A DNA stretch of 60,000 nucleotides from Takakia lepidozioides. Taxonomy: Eukaryota; Streptophyta; Takakiopsida; Takakiales; Takakiaceae. The stretch is from contig CM060733.1 in NCBI GenBank assembly GCA_030704615.1, positions 41,914,001 through 41,974,000 on the forward strand. Direction: 5' to 3'. How positions within the stretch are numbered: the first letter of the stretch is position 1; the number at the start of each line of letters is the position of its first letter. Shown piece by piece: positions 20,869-33,300 of the stretch. The notes under the pieces were generated by a model. The model was not told the origin of the DNA. It was given only the letters and a program-made list of their open reading frames with translations, and did not search any database. A program made the position numbers and the translations under genes.

Positions 20869-21161
20869 AACACCTGAGAGGCGATGAGGATTCTGAAACA
20901 ACTGTTTCTTCAACCGAATTCTTTGACATGGGAGAAGACTATGCAGTTCAGATGGCAGAGAAGAAGCGAAGGGGGTCTCCTATGCCGGAAAGGTTACCTC
21001 GATATCGCCTCCAGAGGGCCTCACTTATCCAGGTAGTGATCAACCATCTCGTCAACAGAGAGACAGACCTCGGGCTCGTACACACAAGTCCCCACGAAAC
21101 TCTCACCGTCAAGAAGGTGCTCACTCACAAAGGTTTGCTAGTCGAAATCAGTAAACCGTGA
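20869..21161 (+). pseudogene. Conserved C-terminal tail of B-family 3' ORF
   Basis: The frame through EDYAVQMAEKKRRGSPMPER matches B4 (about 54420-54490, minus) closely. After the LPRY motif B2 changes frame: it reads CGATATCGCC where B4 has CGATATCAGCC, a one-base loss. The original tail was probably the basic Pro/Arg/Ser-rich frame that B4 keeps to about 54266. The tail ends just before the polypurine tract. Confidence 0.6.
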
Positions 21162-21175
21162 GGACACGGGCTTTT

Positions 21176-21188
21176 GGGGGGAGAGGGA
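21176..21188 (+). other. Polypurine tract of B2
   Basis: GGGGGGAGAGGGA lies immediately before the LTR start TGTTAGAGG. This adjacency shows that the LTR to the right is a 3' LTR of a plus-strand element. Confidence 0.85.
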
Positions 21189-22199
21189 TGTTAGAGGACT
21201 GTCGGGGACTTAGACACTTATAACGGGATCTGTAGGGTACCCTTAATTTTGCACAGACTGAGACCAACAGGAGCCTTAGGGGGTGACAAGCAGCGCACTG
21301 TAGAAGGGGGGTTACACAGCCCGTCACAGTCGTCACAGCCGACACAGCCACCACAACCCGTCAACAGTCATCACAGTCGTCCAGCCGACACAGCCAACAC
21401 AGCCGTCACAGTCGTCACAGCCGACACAGCAACACAGCCGTCCCAGTCGTCACAGTAGTCACAGCCCGACACAGCCAACACAGCCAGTCACACAGCCCGA
21501 CACAGCCAAACACAGTCGCACAGCCATCACAGCCCGTCACAGTTTCACCCCTCCAGTCCAGCTTGACACAGCTGTCACGATCATAGGGAACGAAGAGTAG
21601 GACAGGAACGACTGTGGGGAAACAACACCTGCGAAGGGAACATGTTAGTTCACAGACACGGTTAGTGAGGGAAACGGTTAGAACCCCGATGAGGAAGATA
21701 AAGGGAGAAACGGGGATTGAGGGACATCATTCCGGAGGAGGACTTCTTGGTGATAGAGGAGAGGGGATCGGGCAGAGATGAAGAACGGAAGTGAAGATAG
21801 AGAGATATGATAGATGCTTGATATATGCAAGGCTGTAATGATATTGTAGAGTAGATTAGAGCACAATGGCTTCGCCTGATAACCTGATAAATCATAATCG
21901 GATACTTTTACGATACAATCACCTATGTAGAGAGATCTGAGTGAAGCTGTGGAATGAATGGATGAGTTAATGGAATCCAATAGATATGATAAAGCAAACT
22001 GATACTTAATATCAATGGTAAGATAGTTTAACATGAATACCAAAAGGGAAACAAATAGGAAACACCCCCATGATACACTAGCTGTAGGTCATGACTGATT
22101 GTTCTGCGCGGGCTGAGTACTTAGAGATTCCAACTCTTCAATCTTGGAGTTTCCGCCTCGAATAGCGAAGGGATGGGTGAGCAAAAGAGCCGCGCGACA
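21189..22199 (+). repeat. 3' LTR of element B2 (family B LTR copy 2)
   Basis: Starts TGTTAGAGG at 21189 and ends GCGCGACA at 22199, the reverse orientation of copies 1, 3 and 4. The CACAGCC-type minisatellite lies near 21313-21545. The B2 body to the left is cut short at about 20206 by the MULE-associated region, so only its 3' end is present. Confidence 0.88.
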
Positions 22200-22763
22200 G
22201 GCCAACTCCAACTGGCCGCGGGCCAACTCGGAGCTTCGCTGCTCATCGGGGCATAAACGGTCCCCTTTTACTCCTCCACCAAACCCTCTCCCAATTTGGG
22301 CCTAGTGGAAATTCCCTTTGGTCGATGGCAGTCCGGCATAGCTTCCCCACACCTTGGTCGCTTTCCCGGCTCGCACGCTTACTCACTATTTTTGGACACC
22401 AACGGGCTTGCACCGTTCTCGGGGTTACTACTACTCCCCTATATATACTTTTGTGACTGTCCGCGGGGTTTCCACAAACAACACCACCATTTTATGGCGA
22501 ACCACCACGAAAACCCTCGATTCCCGTGATGAGTCGCGGTGATCTTGGCCCACCCACCACGTTCCCTTGGACCGTGATTAGTCCCAAGACTCCCACGACT
22601 GCCCACCACAAGGTCTCCGCCCCCATGGTGAGTCCTATGCCACCCCCACTAAGTCCCCTAAGCTCCACCACACCCACCTTGTGGAGCCACCCGCACCGCA
22701 AACCGCGTGTGCGGGGCTCCACCTAGTGAAGTGCCTCCGCCTCCTCGAGTGCCTTGGGCACTC
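22200..22763. other. Spacer between inverted B-family LTRs
   Basis: 564 bp of CCACC-rich, non-LTR sequence with no convincing ORF. A TATA-like CTATATATA occurs near 22440. The left edge has a small inverted repeat (GGCCAACTCCAACTGGCC, near 22200). It may be part of an unrelated element or original host sequence. Confidence 0.4.
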
Positions 22764-23776
22764 TGTCGCGCGCTTTTCTCACCCATCCCTTCGCTATTCG
22801 AGGTGGAAACTCCAAGATTGAGAGTTGGAAATCTCTAAGTACTCAGCCCGCGCAGAACAATCAGTCATGACCTACAGCTAGTTATCATGGGGGTGTTTCC
22901 TTCCTATTTGTTTCCCTTATGGTATTCATGTTAACTATCTTACCATTGATAATTAAGTATCAGTTGGCTTTATCAATCTATTGGTTCCATCAACTCTCCA
23001 TTCATTCCACAGCTTCACTCAGATCTCTCTACACAGTGCGCATGTATCGTAAAAGTAATCCGATTATGATTATCAGGTATCAGGCCGAAGCCATTGTGTT
23101 CCTCTAATACTACTCACAATATCATAACGCCTTGCATATATCAAGCCATATCTACTCATCATCTCCTCTATCTTCACTTCCGTCTTCACTCTGCCCGATC
23201 CCCCCCTCTCCTCTCACCAAGAATTCCTCCTCCGATGCTGTCAAAATCCCCTCTGTCATTCCCCGTTTTCCCTTTTATCTTCCTATCCGCGGTTCTAACC
23301 GTTTCCCTCACTAACCGTCGTCTATGAACTAACATGTTCCCTTCGCAGGTGTTGTTCCCCACAAGTCGTTCCTGCCTACTCGTCGTTCCCTATGATCGTG
23401 ACAGCTGTGTCAGCTGTGACTGGCTGGGTGAAACTGTGACGGGCTGTGACTGGCTGTGTGGCTGTGCCGGCTGTGTCGGCTGTGTCGGCTGTGTCGTACT
23501 GGTGACGGCTGTGATGGCTGTGTTGGCTGTGACGACTGGGAACGGCTGTGTTTGGCTTGTTGGCTGTGACGAACTGTGACGGGCTGTGTTGGCTGTGTGG
23601 GCTGTGACGGCTGTGTGGGCCTGTGATTGTTTGTGTGGGTTGTTTGACGGCTGTGTAACCCCCCTCTACAGTGCGCTTCTTCACCCCTAATGCTCCCTGT
23701 GGGTCTCAGTCTGTGCAAAATTAAGGGTACCCCTACAGCTCCCATATAAGTGTCTAAGTCCCCGACGTCCTCTACA
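22764..23776 (-). repeat. 3' LTR of element B3 (family B LTR copy 3)
   Basis: TG at 22764, CA at 23776, aligned with the other three LTRs, including the GGCTGTG minisatellite at about 23400-23655. A pyrimidine-rich stretch (polypurine on the minus strand, 23781-23799) follows on the right, so this is the 3' LTR of a minus-strand element whose body runs into the gap. Confidence 0.87.
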
Positions 23777-23780
23777 TTTA

Positions 23781-23799
23781 CCTCCCCCTTCCACCCCTC
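23781..23799 (-). other. Polypurine tract of B3
   Basis: On the minus strand this is a G-rich purine run (AGGGGTGGAAGGGGGAGG) four bases from the LTR, matching the B2 and B4 layout. Immediately after it only about 30 bp of B3 remain before the gap. Confidence 0.7.
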
Positions 23800-23832
23800 A
23801 AAGCGTGTCTCCCGTTTACTGTTTCTACACAT

Positions 23833-24332
23833 NNNNNNNNNNNNNNNNNNNNNNNNNNNNNNNNNNNNNNNNNNNNNNNNNNNNNNNNNNNNNNNNNNNN
23901 NNNNNNNNNNNNNNNNNNNNNNNNNNNNNNNNNNNNNNNNNNNNNNNNNNNNNNNNNNNNNNNNNNNNNNNNNNNNNNNNNNNNNNNNNNNNNNNNNNNN
24001 NNNNNNNNNNNNNNNNNNNNNNNNNNNNNNNNNNNNNNNNNNNNNNNNNNNNNNNNNNNNNNNNNNNNNNNNNNNNNNNNNNNNNNNNNNNNNNNNNNNN
24101 NNNNNNNNNNNNNNNNNNNNNNNNNNNNNNNNNNNNNNNNNNNNNNNNNNNNNNNNNNNNNNNNNNNNNNNNNNNNNNNNNNNNNNNNNNNNNNNNNNNN
24201 NNNNNNNNNNNNNNNNNNNNNNNNNNNNNNNNNNNNNNNNNNNNNNNNNNNNNNNNNNNNNNNNNNNNNNNNNNNNNNNNNNNNNNNNNNNNNNNNNNNN
24301 NNNNNNNNNNNNNNNNNNNNNNNNNNNNNNNN
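23833..24332. other. Assembly gap of exactly 500 N
   Basis: A run of exactly 500 N, the conventional size for a gap of unknown length. The B3 retrotransposon enters from the left and the satellite leaves on the right. The true distance and what lies between are unknown. Frames spanning the N run are meaningless. Confidence 0.99.
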
Positions 24333-27300
24333 TCAGTCTTCGAGAGCAGGTTTATGATGATGAAATAACCATTCAGTGGCAGCTCAAACAGTGTGCGTTG
24401 GCGCACATGTTTGAGCTAAAGATGTAAGTGTTTTTCCGATTGAAATTCGGCATTTAAGGCACGTTTCTGAGGATGAAAGAATCCCTCACTGGCAGCTCAA
24501 ACAGTGTGCGTCAACGCACAATGTTTGAGCTGTACATGTCACTGTTTTTTGTGTTTTAAATTCGGACTTTCCAGGGGGGTTTTGATGCTGAAATAACCAT
24601 TCAGTGGAAGATCAAACAGTGTGCGTGGCGCACACTGTTTGAGCTGAACATGTAAGTGTTTTTTTCGAGTTTTTAATTCAGACTTCCAGGGCAGGTTTTT
24701 GATGATGACATAACCATCCCAGTGGCAGCTCAAACAGTGTGCGTTGGCGCACACTGTTTTGAGCTGAACATGTAAGTGTTTTTTCATATTGAAATTCGGC
24801 ATTTACGGCACGTTTATGAGGATGAAAGAATCCCTCACTTGCAGCTCAAACAGTGTGCGTCAACGCAAACTTTTGAGCGGTACATGTCACTATTTTTTGG
24901 TGTTAAATTCGGACTTCCAGGGCAGGTTTATTGATGATGAAATAAACCATTCAGTGGGAGCTCAAACAGTGTGCGTTGGCGCATACTGTTTGAGCTGAAC
25001 ATGTAAGTGTTTTACCCGAGTTAAATTTGGACTTTCCAGGGCAGGTTTTATGATGAAATAACCCATTCAGTGGCAGCTCAAACAGTGTGCGTTGGCGCAC
25101 ACTGTTTGAGCTAAACATGTAAGTGTTTTTTCCGATTGAAATTCGGCATTTAGGGCCCGTTTAGAGGATGATGAAAGAATCCCTCACTGGCAGCTCATTA
25201 GTGTGCGTCAATGCACGATGTTTGAGCTGTACATGTCTCTGTTTTTTGGTGTTAAATTCGGACTTCCAGGGCAGGTTTTGATGATGAAATAATCATTAAG
25301 TGGCCAGCTCAAACAGTGTGCGTTGGCGCATAGTGTTTGAGCTGAACATGAAAGTGTTTTTTCAGATTGAAATTTGGCCATTTAGGGCACGTTTCTGAGG
25401 AATGAAAAAAGAATCCCTCACTTGCAGCTCAAACAGTGTGCGTCAATGCACGATGTTTGAGCTGTACATGTCACTGTTTTTTTTTTTGTTACATTTGGAC
25501 TTCCAGGGCAGGTTTTTGATGATGAAATAATCATTCGTGGCAGCTCAAAAAGTATGCGCCAACGGCACATTGTTTGAGCTGAACATGTAAGTGTTTTTCA
25601 TATTGAAATTCGGCATTTAGGGCACGTTTGGGAGTGTGAAAGAATCCCTCACTGGCAAGCTCAAACAGTTGTGCGTCAACGCACACTGTTTGAGCTGTAC
25701 ATGTCACTGTTTTTTTGGTGTTAAATTCGGGACTCCAGGGAGGTTTTTGATGCTGAATGATGAAATAACCATTCAGTGGAAGATCAACAGTGTGCGTTGG
25801 CGCACACTGTTTGAGCTGAACATGTAAGTGTTTTTTCCGAGTTAAATTCAGACTTCCAGGGCAGGTTTTTGATGATGACATAACCATCCAGTGGCAGCTC
25901 AAACAGTGCGTTGGCGCACACTGTTTGAGCTGAACATGTAAGTTTTTTTCATATTGAAATTCGGCATTTTACGGACGTTTATGAGGATGAAAGATCCCTC
26001 ACTGGCAGTCAAAAGTGTGCGTTCAACGCAAACTGTTTGAGATGTACATGTCACATATTTTTTGGTGTTAAATTCGGACTTCCAGGGCAGGATTATGATG
26101 ATGAAATAACCATTCAGTGGGAGCTCAAACATGTGCGTTGGCGCATTGTTTGAGCTAAACATGTAAGTGTTTTACCCGAGTTAAATTTGGACTTCCAGGG
26201 CAGGTTTATGATGAAATAACCATTCAGTGGCAGCTCAAACAGTGTGCGTTGGCGCACACTGTTTGAGCTAAACTGTAAGTGTTTTTCCGATTGAAATTCG
26301 GCATTTAGGGCCCGTTTCTGAGGATGAAAGAATCCCTCACTGGCAGCTCAAACAGTGTGCGTCAATGCCGATGTTTGAGCTGTACATGTCTCTGTTTTTT
26401 TGGTGTTAAATTCGGACTTCCAGGGCAGGTTTTTTGATGATGAAATAATCATTCAGTGGCAGCTCAAACAGTGTGCGTTGGCGCATAGTGTTTGAGCTGA
26501 ACATGAAAGTTGTTTTTTTTCAGATTGAAATTTGGCATTTAGGGCACGTTTCTGAGGATGAAAGAATCCCTCACTTGCAGCTCAAACAGTGTGCGTCAAT
26601 GCACGATGTTTGAGCTGTACATGTCACTGTTTTTTTTTTGTTACATTTGGACTTCCAGGGCAGGTTTTTTGATGATGAAATAATCATTCAGTGGCAGTCC
26701 AAAAAGTATGCGCAACGCACATTGTTTGAGCTGAACATGTAATTGTTTTTCATATTGAAATTCGGCATTAGGGCACGTTTAGAGGATGAAGAATCCCTCA
26801 CTGGCAGCTCAACAGTGTGCGTCAACGCAAACTGTTTGAGCTGTACATGTCACATTTTTTGGTTGTTAAATCGGACTTCCAGGGCAGGTTTATGATGATG
26901 ACATAACCATTCCAGTGGCAGCTCAAATAGTGACGTTGGCGCATACTGTTTGAGCTGAACATGTAAGTGTTTTTTCCGTGTTAAATTCGGCTTCAGGGCA
27001 AGTTTTGATGATGAATAAAACCATTCAGTGGCAGCTCAAACAGTGTGCGTTTGCGCCCACTGTTTGAGCTGTCAATGTAAGTGTTTTTTCATATTGAAAT
27101 TCGGCATTTAGGGCACGTTTATGAGGATGAAAGAATCCGTCACTGGCAGCTCAAACAGTGTCGTCAACGTACATGTTTGAGCTGTACATGTCACTATTTT
27201 TTTGGTGTTAAATTCGGACTTCCAGGGGCAGGTTTTTTGATGATGAAATAACCATCCAGTGGCAGCTCAAAAAGTGTGCGTTGGCGCACACTGTTTGAGC

Positions 27301-30300
27301 TGAACATAATAGTTTTTTTCCGAGTTAAATTCGGACTTCCAGGGCAGGTTTTGATTGATGATGAAATAACCATTCAGGGCAGCTCAAACAGTGGCGTGGC
27401 GCACATGTTTGAGCTAAACATGTAAGTGTTTTTCCGATTGAAATTCGGCATTTAGGGCACGTTTCTGCTGAGGATGAAAGAATCCCTCACTGGACAGCTC
27501 AAACAGTGTGCGTCAACGCACACTGTTTGAGTTGTACATGCCACTGTTTTTTGGTTTTAAATTCGACTTCCAGGGCAGGTTTTTTGATGATGAAATAATC
27601 ATTCAGTGGCAGTCAAACAATGTGCGTTGGCGCACATTGTTTGAGCTGAACATGTAAGTGTTTTTTCAGATTGAAATTCGGCATTTAGGGCACGTTTATG
27701 AGGATGAAAAATCCCTCACTGGCCAGCTCAAAACGTGTGCGTCAATGCACAATTGTTTGAGCTGTACATGTCACTATTTTTTTTGGTGTTAAATTCGGAC
27801 TTCCAGGGCAGGTTTTTTGATGATGAAATAACCATTCAGTGGCAGCTCAAACAGTGTGCGTTGGCGCACACTATTTGAGCTGAACATGTAAGTGTGTTTT
27901 TTCCGAGTTAAATCAGACTTCGAGGGCAGGTTTATGATGATGATGAAATAACCATTCAGTTGCAGCTCAAACAGTGTGCATTGGCGCACACTGTTTGAGC
28001 TGAAAATTTAGTGTTTTTCAAATTTGAAATTTGGCATTTAGGCACGTTTCTGAGATGATTTCTGAGGATGAAAGAATCCCTCACTTGCAGCTCAAACAAT
28101 GTGCGTCAATGCACGATGTTTGAGCTGTACATGTCACTGTTTTTTTTTTGTTACATTTGGATTTCCAAGGCAGGTTTTTGATGATGAAATTATTATTCAG
28201 TGGCAGCTCAAACAGTGTGCGTTGGCGCACACTATTTGAGCTGAACATGTTAAGTGTTTTTTCCGAGTTTAAATTCAGACTTCGAGGGCAGGTTTATATG
28301 ATGATGAAATAACTAATCAGTTGCAGCTCAAACAGTGTGCGTTGGCGCACACTGTTTGAGCTGTACATGTCACTGTTTTTTCATATTGAAATTCGGCATT
28401 TAGGGCACGTTTCTGAGGATGAAAGGATCCCTCACTGGTAGCTCAAACAGTGTGCGTTGGCACAAACTGTTTGAGCTAAACATGTAAGTGTTTTTCCGAT
28501 TGAAATTCGGCATTTAGGGCACGTTTATGAGGATGAAAGAATCCCTCACTTGTCGCTCAAACAGTGTGCGTCAATGCACACTGTTTGAGCTGTACATATC
28601 ACTGTTTTTTGGTGTTAAATTCGGACTTCCAGGGCAGGTTTTTTGATGATGAAATAACCATTCAGTGGCAGCTCAAACATTGTGCGTTGGCGCACACTGT
28701 TTGAGCTGAACATGAAATTTTTTTTCCGAGTTAAATTTGGACTTCCAGGGCAGGTTTTTGATGATGAAATAACCATTCAGTGGAAGCTCAAACAGTGTGC
28801 GTTGGCGCACACTGTTTGAGCTGAACATATAAGTTTTTTTTCCGAGTTAAATTCGGACTTCCAGGGCAGGTTTTTGATGATGAAATAACCATTCAGTGGC
28901 AGCTCAAACAGTGTGCGTTGGCGCACACTCTTTGAGCTGAACATGTAAGTGTTTTTTCCGAGTTAAATTCAGACTTCGAGGGCAGGTTTATTATGATGAT
29001 AAAATAACCATTCAGTTGCAGCTCAAACAGTGTGCGTTGGCGCACACTGTTTGAGCTGAAAATGTAAGTGTTTTTTCAAATTGAAATTCGGCATTTAGGG
29101 CACGTTTCTGAGGATGAAAGAATCCCTCACTGGCAGCTCAAACAGTGTGCGTCAACGCACACTGTTTGAGCTGTACATGTCACTATTTTTTTGGTGTTAA
29201 ATTCGGACTTCCAGCACAGATTTTTGATGATGAAATTATTATTCAGTGGCAGCTCAAACAGTGTGCGTTGGCGCACACTATTTGAGCTGAACATGTAATT
29301 GTTTTTCCGAGTTAAATTCAGACTTCGAGGGCAGGTTATGATGATGATGAATTACCATTCAGTTGCAGCTCAAACAGTGTGCGTTGGCGCACACTGTTTG
29401 AGCTGAAAATGTAAGTGTTTTTTCAAATTGAAATTCGGCATTTAGGGCACGTTTCTGAGGATGAAAGAATCCTTCACTGGTAGCTCAAACAGTGTGCGTC
29501 AACGCACACTGTTTGAGCTGTACATGTCACTGTTTTTTTTGGTGTTACATTCGGACTTCCAGGGCAGGTTTTTGATGATGAAATAACCATTCAGTGGCAG
29601 CTCAAACAGTGTGCGTTGGCGCACATTGTTTGAGCTGAACATGTAAGTGTTTTTCCGAGTTAAATTTGGACTTCCAGGGGAGGTTTTTGATGATGGAATA
29701 ACCATTCAGGGGGGAAGCTCAAACACGCACACTTTTTGAGCTGAACATATAAGTGTTTTTTCCGAGTTAAATTCGGACTTCCAGGGCAGGTTTTTGCAGG
29801 TTTATGATAATGAAATAGCCATTCAGTTGCAGCTCAAACAGTGTGCGCCAATGCACACTGTTGAAGTTGAAAATATAAGTGTTTTTTCAAATTGAAATTC
29901 GGCATTTAGGGCACGTTTATGAGGATGAATGAATCCGTCACTGGCAGCTCAACACGTGTGCGTCAACGTACAGTGTTTGAGCTGTACATGTCACTATTTT
30001 TTTGGTGTTAAATTCGGACTTCTAGGGCAGGTTTTTGATGATGAAATAACCATTCAGTGGCAGCTCAAACAGTGTGCGTTTGCGCACACTGTTGAGTGAG
30101 GTCAATGTAAGTGTTTTTTCATATTGAAATTCGGCATTTAGGGCACGTTTCTGAGGATGAAAGAATCCCTCACTGGCAGCTCAAACAGTGTGCGTCAACG
30201 AAGAATGTTTGAGCTGTACATGCCACTGGTTTTTTGGTGTTAAATTCGGACTTCCAGGGCAGGTTTTTGATGATGAAATGATCATTCAGTGGCAGCTCAA

Positions 30301-33300
30301 ACAATGTGCGTTGGCGCACATTGTTTTGAGCTGAACATTGTTTGTGAGCTGAACTGTAGTGTTTTTTCAGATTGAAATTCGGCATTTAGGGCACGTTTAT
30401 GAGGATGAAAGAATCCCTCACTGGCAGCTCAACAGTGTGCGTCAATGCCCATTGTTTTGAGCTGTACATTCACTTTTTTTTGGGTGTTAAATTCGGACTT
30501 CCAGGGCAGGTTGTTTGATGATGAAATACCTTCAGTGGCAAGCTCAAACAGTGTGCGTTGGCGCACACTATTTGAGCTGAACATGTACTGTGTTTTTTTT
30601 CCGAGTTAAATTCAGACTTCGAGGGCAGGTTTTTTGATGATGATGAAATAACCATTTCAGTTGCAGCTCAAACATGTGCATTGGCGCCCACTGTTTGAGC
30701 TGAAAATTTAAGTGTTTTTTCAAATTGAATTTGGCATTTAGGGCACGTTTCTGAGGATGAAAGAATCCCTCACTTGCAGCTCAAACAATGTGCGTCAATG
30801 CACGATGTTTGAGCTGTACATGTCACTGTTTTTTTTTTGTTACATTTTGGATTTCCAAGGCAGGTTTTTGATGATGAAATAACCATTCAGTGGCAGCTCA
30901 AACATGTGCGTTGGCGCACACTGTTTGAGCTGAAAATGTAAGTGTTTTTTCAAATTGAAATTCGGCATTTAGGGCACATTTCGGAGGATGAAAGAACCCT
31001 CACTGGCACTCAAACAGTGTGCGTCAACGCAAACTGTTTGAGCTGTACATGTCACTTTTTTTGGTGATAAATTCAGCAGACTTCCGACAAGGTTTATTTG
31101 ATGATGAAATATCCATTCATTGGCAACTCAAACAGTGTGCGTTGGCGCAAACTGTTTGAATTGAACATGTAAGTGTTTTTTACTGAGTTAAATTTTGGAC
31201 TTCCAGGCAGGTTTTTGATGATGAAATACGCATTCAGTGGCAGCTCAAACATGTGCGTTGGCGCACACTGTTTTGAGCTGAAAATGTAAGTGTTTCTTTC
31301 TTCAAATTGAAATTCGGCATTTAGGGCACGTATCTGAGGATGAAAGAATCCCTCACTGGCAGCTCAAATAGTGTGCGTCAACGCACATTGTTTGAGCTGT
31401 ACATGTCACTGTTTTTCTGGTGTTAAATTAGGACTTCCAGGGCAGTTTTTTGATGATGAAATAATCATTCATTGGCAGCTCAAACAGTGTGCGTTGGCGC
31501 ACATTGTTTGAGCTGAACATGTAAGTGTTTTTTCATATTGAAATTCGGCATTTAGTGCACGTTTCTGAGGATGAAAGAATCCCTCACTGGCAGCTCAAGC
31601 AGTGTGCCTTCAAGCACATTGTTTGAGCTGTACATGTCACTGTTTTTTTGTTGTTAAATTCGGACTTCCAGGGTAGGTTTTTGATGATGAAATAACCATT
31701 CAGTGGCAGCTCAAACAGTGTGCGTTGGCGCACACTGTTTGAGCTGAAAATGTAAGTGTTTTTTCAAATTGAAATTCGGCATTGAGGGCACGTTTCTGAG
31801 GATGAAAGAATCCCTGACTGGCAGCTCAAACAGTGTGCGTCAACGCACACTGTTTGAGCTGTACATGTCACTGTTTTTTTTGTGTTCAATTCGGACTTCC
31901 AGAGAGGGTTTTTGATGATGAAATAACCATTCAGTGGAAGATCAAACAGTGTGCGTTGGCGCACACTGTTTGAGCTGAACATGTAAGTGTTTTTTCCGAG
32001 TTAAATTCAGACTTCCAGGGCAGGTTTTTGATGATGAAATAAGCATTCAGTGGCAGCTCAAACAGTGTGCGTTGGCGCACACTGTTTGAGCTAAACATGT
32101 AAGTGTTTTTTCCGATTGAAATTCGGCATTTTAGGGGCACGTTCTGAGGATGAAAGAATCCCTCACTGGCAGCTCAAACAGTGTGCGTCAACGTACACTG
32201 TTTGAGCTGTACATGTCACTTATTTTTTTTGTGTTAAATTCGGACTTCCAGGGCAGGTTTTATGATGAAATAACCATTCAGTGGCAGCTCAAACAGTGTG
32301 CGTTTGCGCACACTGTTTGAGCTGAACATGTAAGTGTTTTTTCATAGTGAAATTTGGCATTTATGGCACGTTTATGAGGATGAGAGAATCCCTCACTGGC
32401 AGCTCAAACAGTGTGCGTCAACGCACACTGTTTGAGCTGTACATGTCACTATTTTTTTGGTGTTAAATTCGGACTTCCAGGGCAGGTTTTTGATGATAAA
32501 TAATCATTCAGTGGCAGCTCAAACAGTGTGCGTTGGCGCACATTGTTTGAGCTGAACATGTAAGTGTTTTTTTCATATTGAAATTCGGCATTTAGGGCAC
32601 GTTTCTGAGGATGAAAGAATCCCTCACTGGCAGATCAAACAGTGTGCGTCAATGCACACTATTTGAGCTGTACATGTCACTGTTTTTTTTGTGTTACATT
32701 TGGACTTCCAGGGAAGGTTTTTGATGATGAAATTATTATTCCAGTGGCAACTCAAACACAGTGTGCGTTGGCGCACACTCTTTGAGTTGAACATGTAAGT
32801 TTTTTTTCCGAGTTAAATTCAGACTTCGAGGGCAGGTTTATGATGATGAAATAACCATTCATTGCAGCTCAAACAGTGTGCGTTGGCGCACACTGTTTGA
32901 GTTGAAAATGTAAGTGTTTTTTCAAATTGAAATTCGGCATTTAGGGCACGTTTCTGAGGATGAAAGAATCCCTCACTGGCAGCTCAAACAGAGTGCGTCA
33001 ACGCACACTGTTTGAGCTGTACATGTAACTTTTTTTTGGGTGTTACATTCGGACTTCCAGGGCAGGTTTTTGATGATGAAATAACTTGTGAGTGGCAGCT
33101 CAAACAGTGTACGTTGGCCACACTGTTTGAGCTGCCAATGTAAGTGTTTTTTCATATTGAAATTTGGCATTTAGGGCACGTTTCTGAGGATGAAAGAATC
33201 CCTCCTGGCAGCTCAAACAGTGTGCGTCAATGCACATTGTTTGAGCTGTACATGTCACTGTTTTTTTGGTGTTAAATTCGGACTTCCAGGGAGGGTTTTT

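Noticed and set aside
22430-22450. Promoter at CTATATATA in the LTR spacer
   Set aside because: An isolated TATA-like string without a downstream gene is not enough.
23750-24427. Frames spanning the N run
   Set aside because: They consist mostly of unknown residues across an assembly gap.
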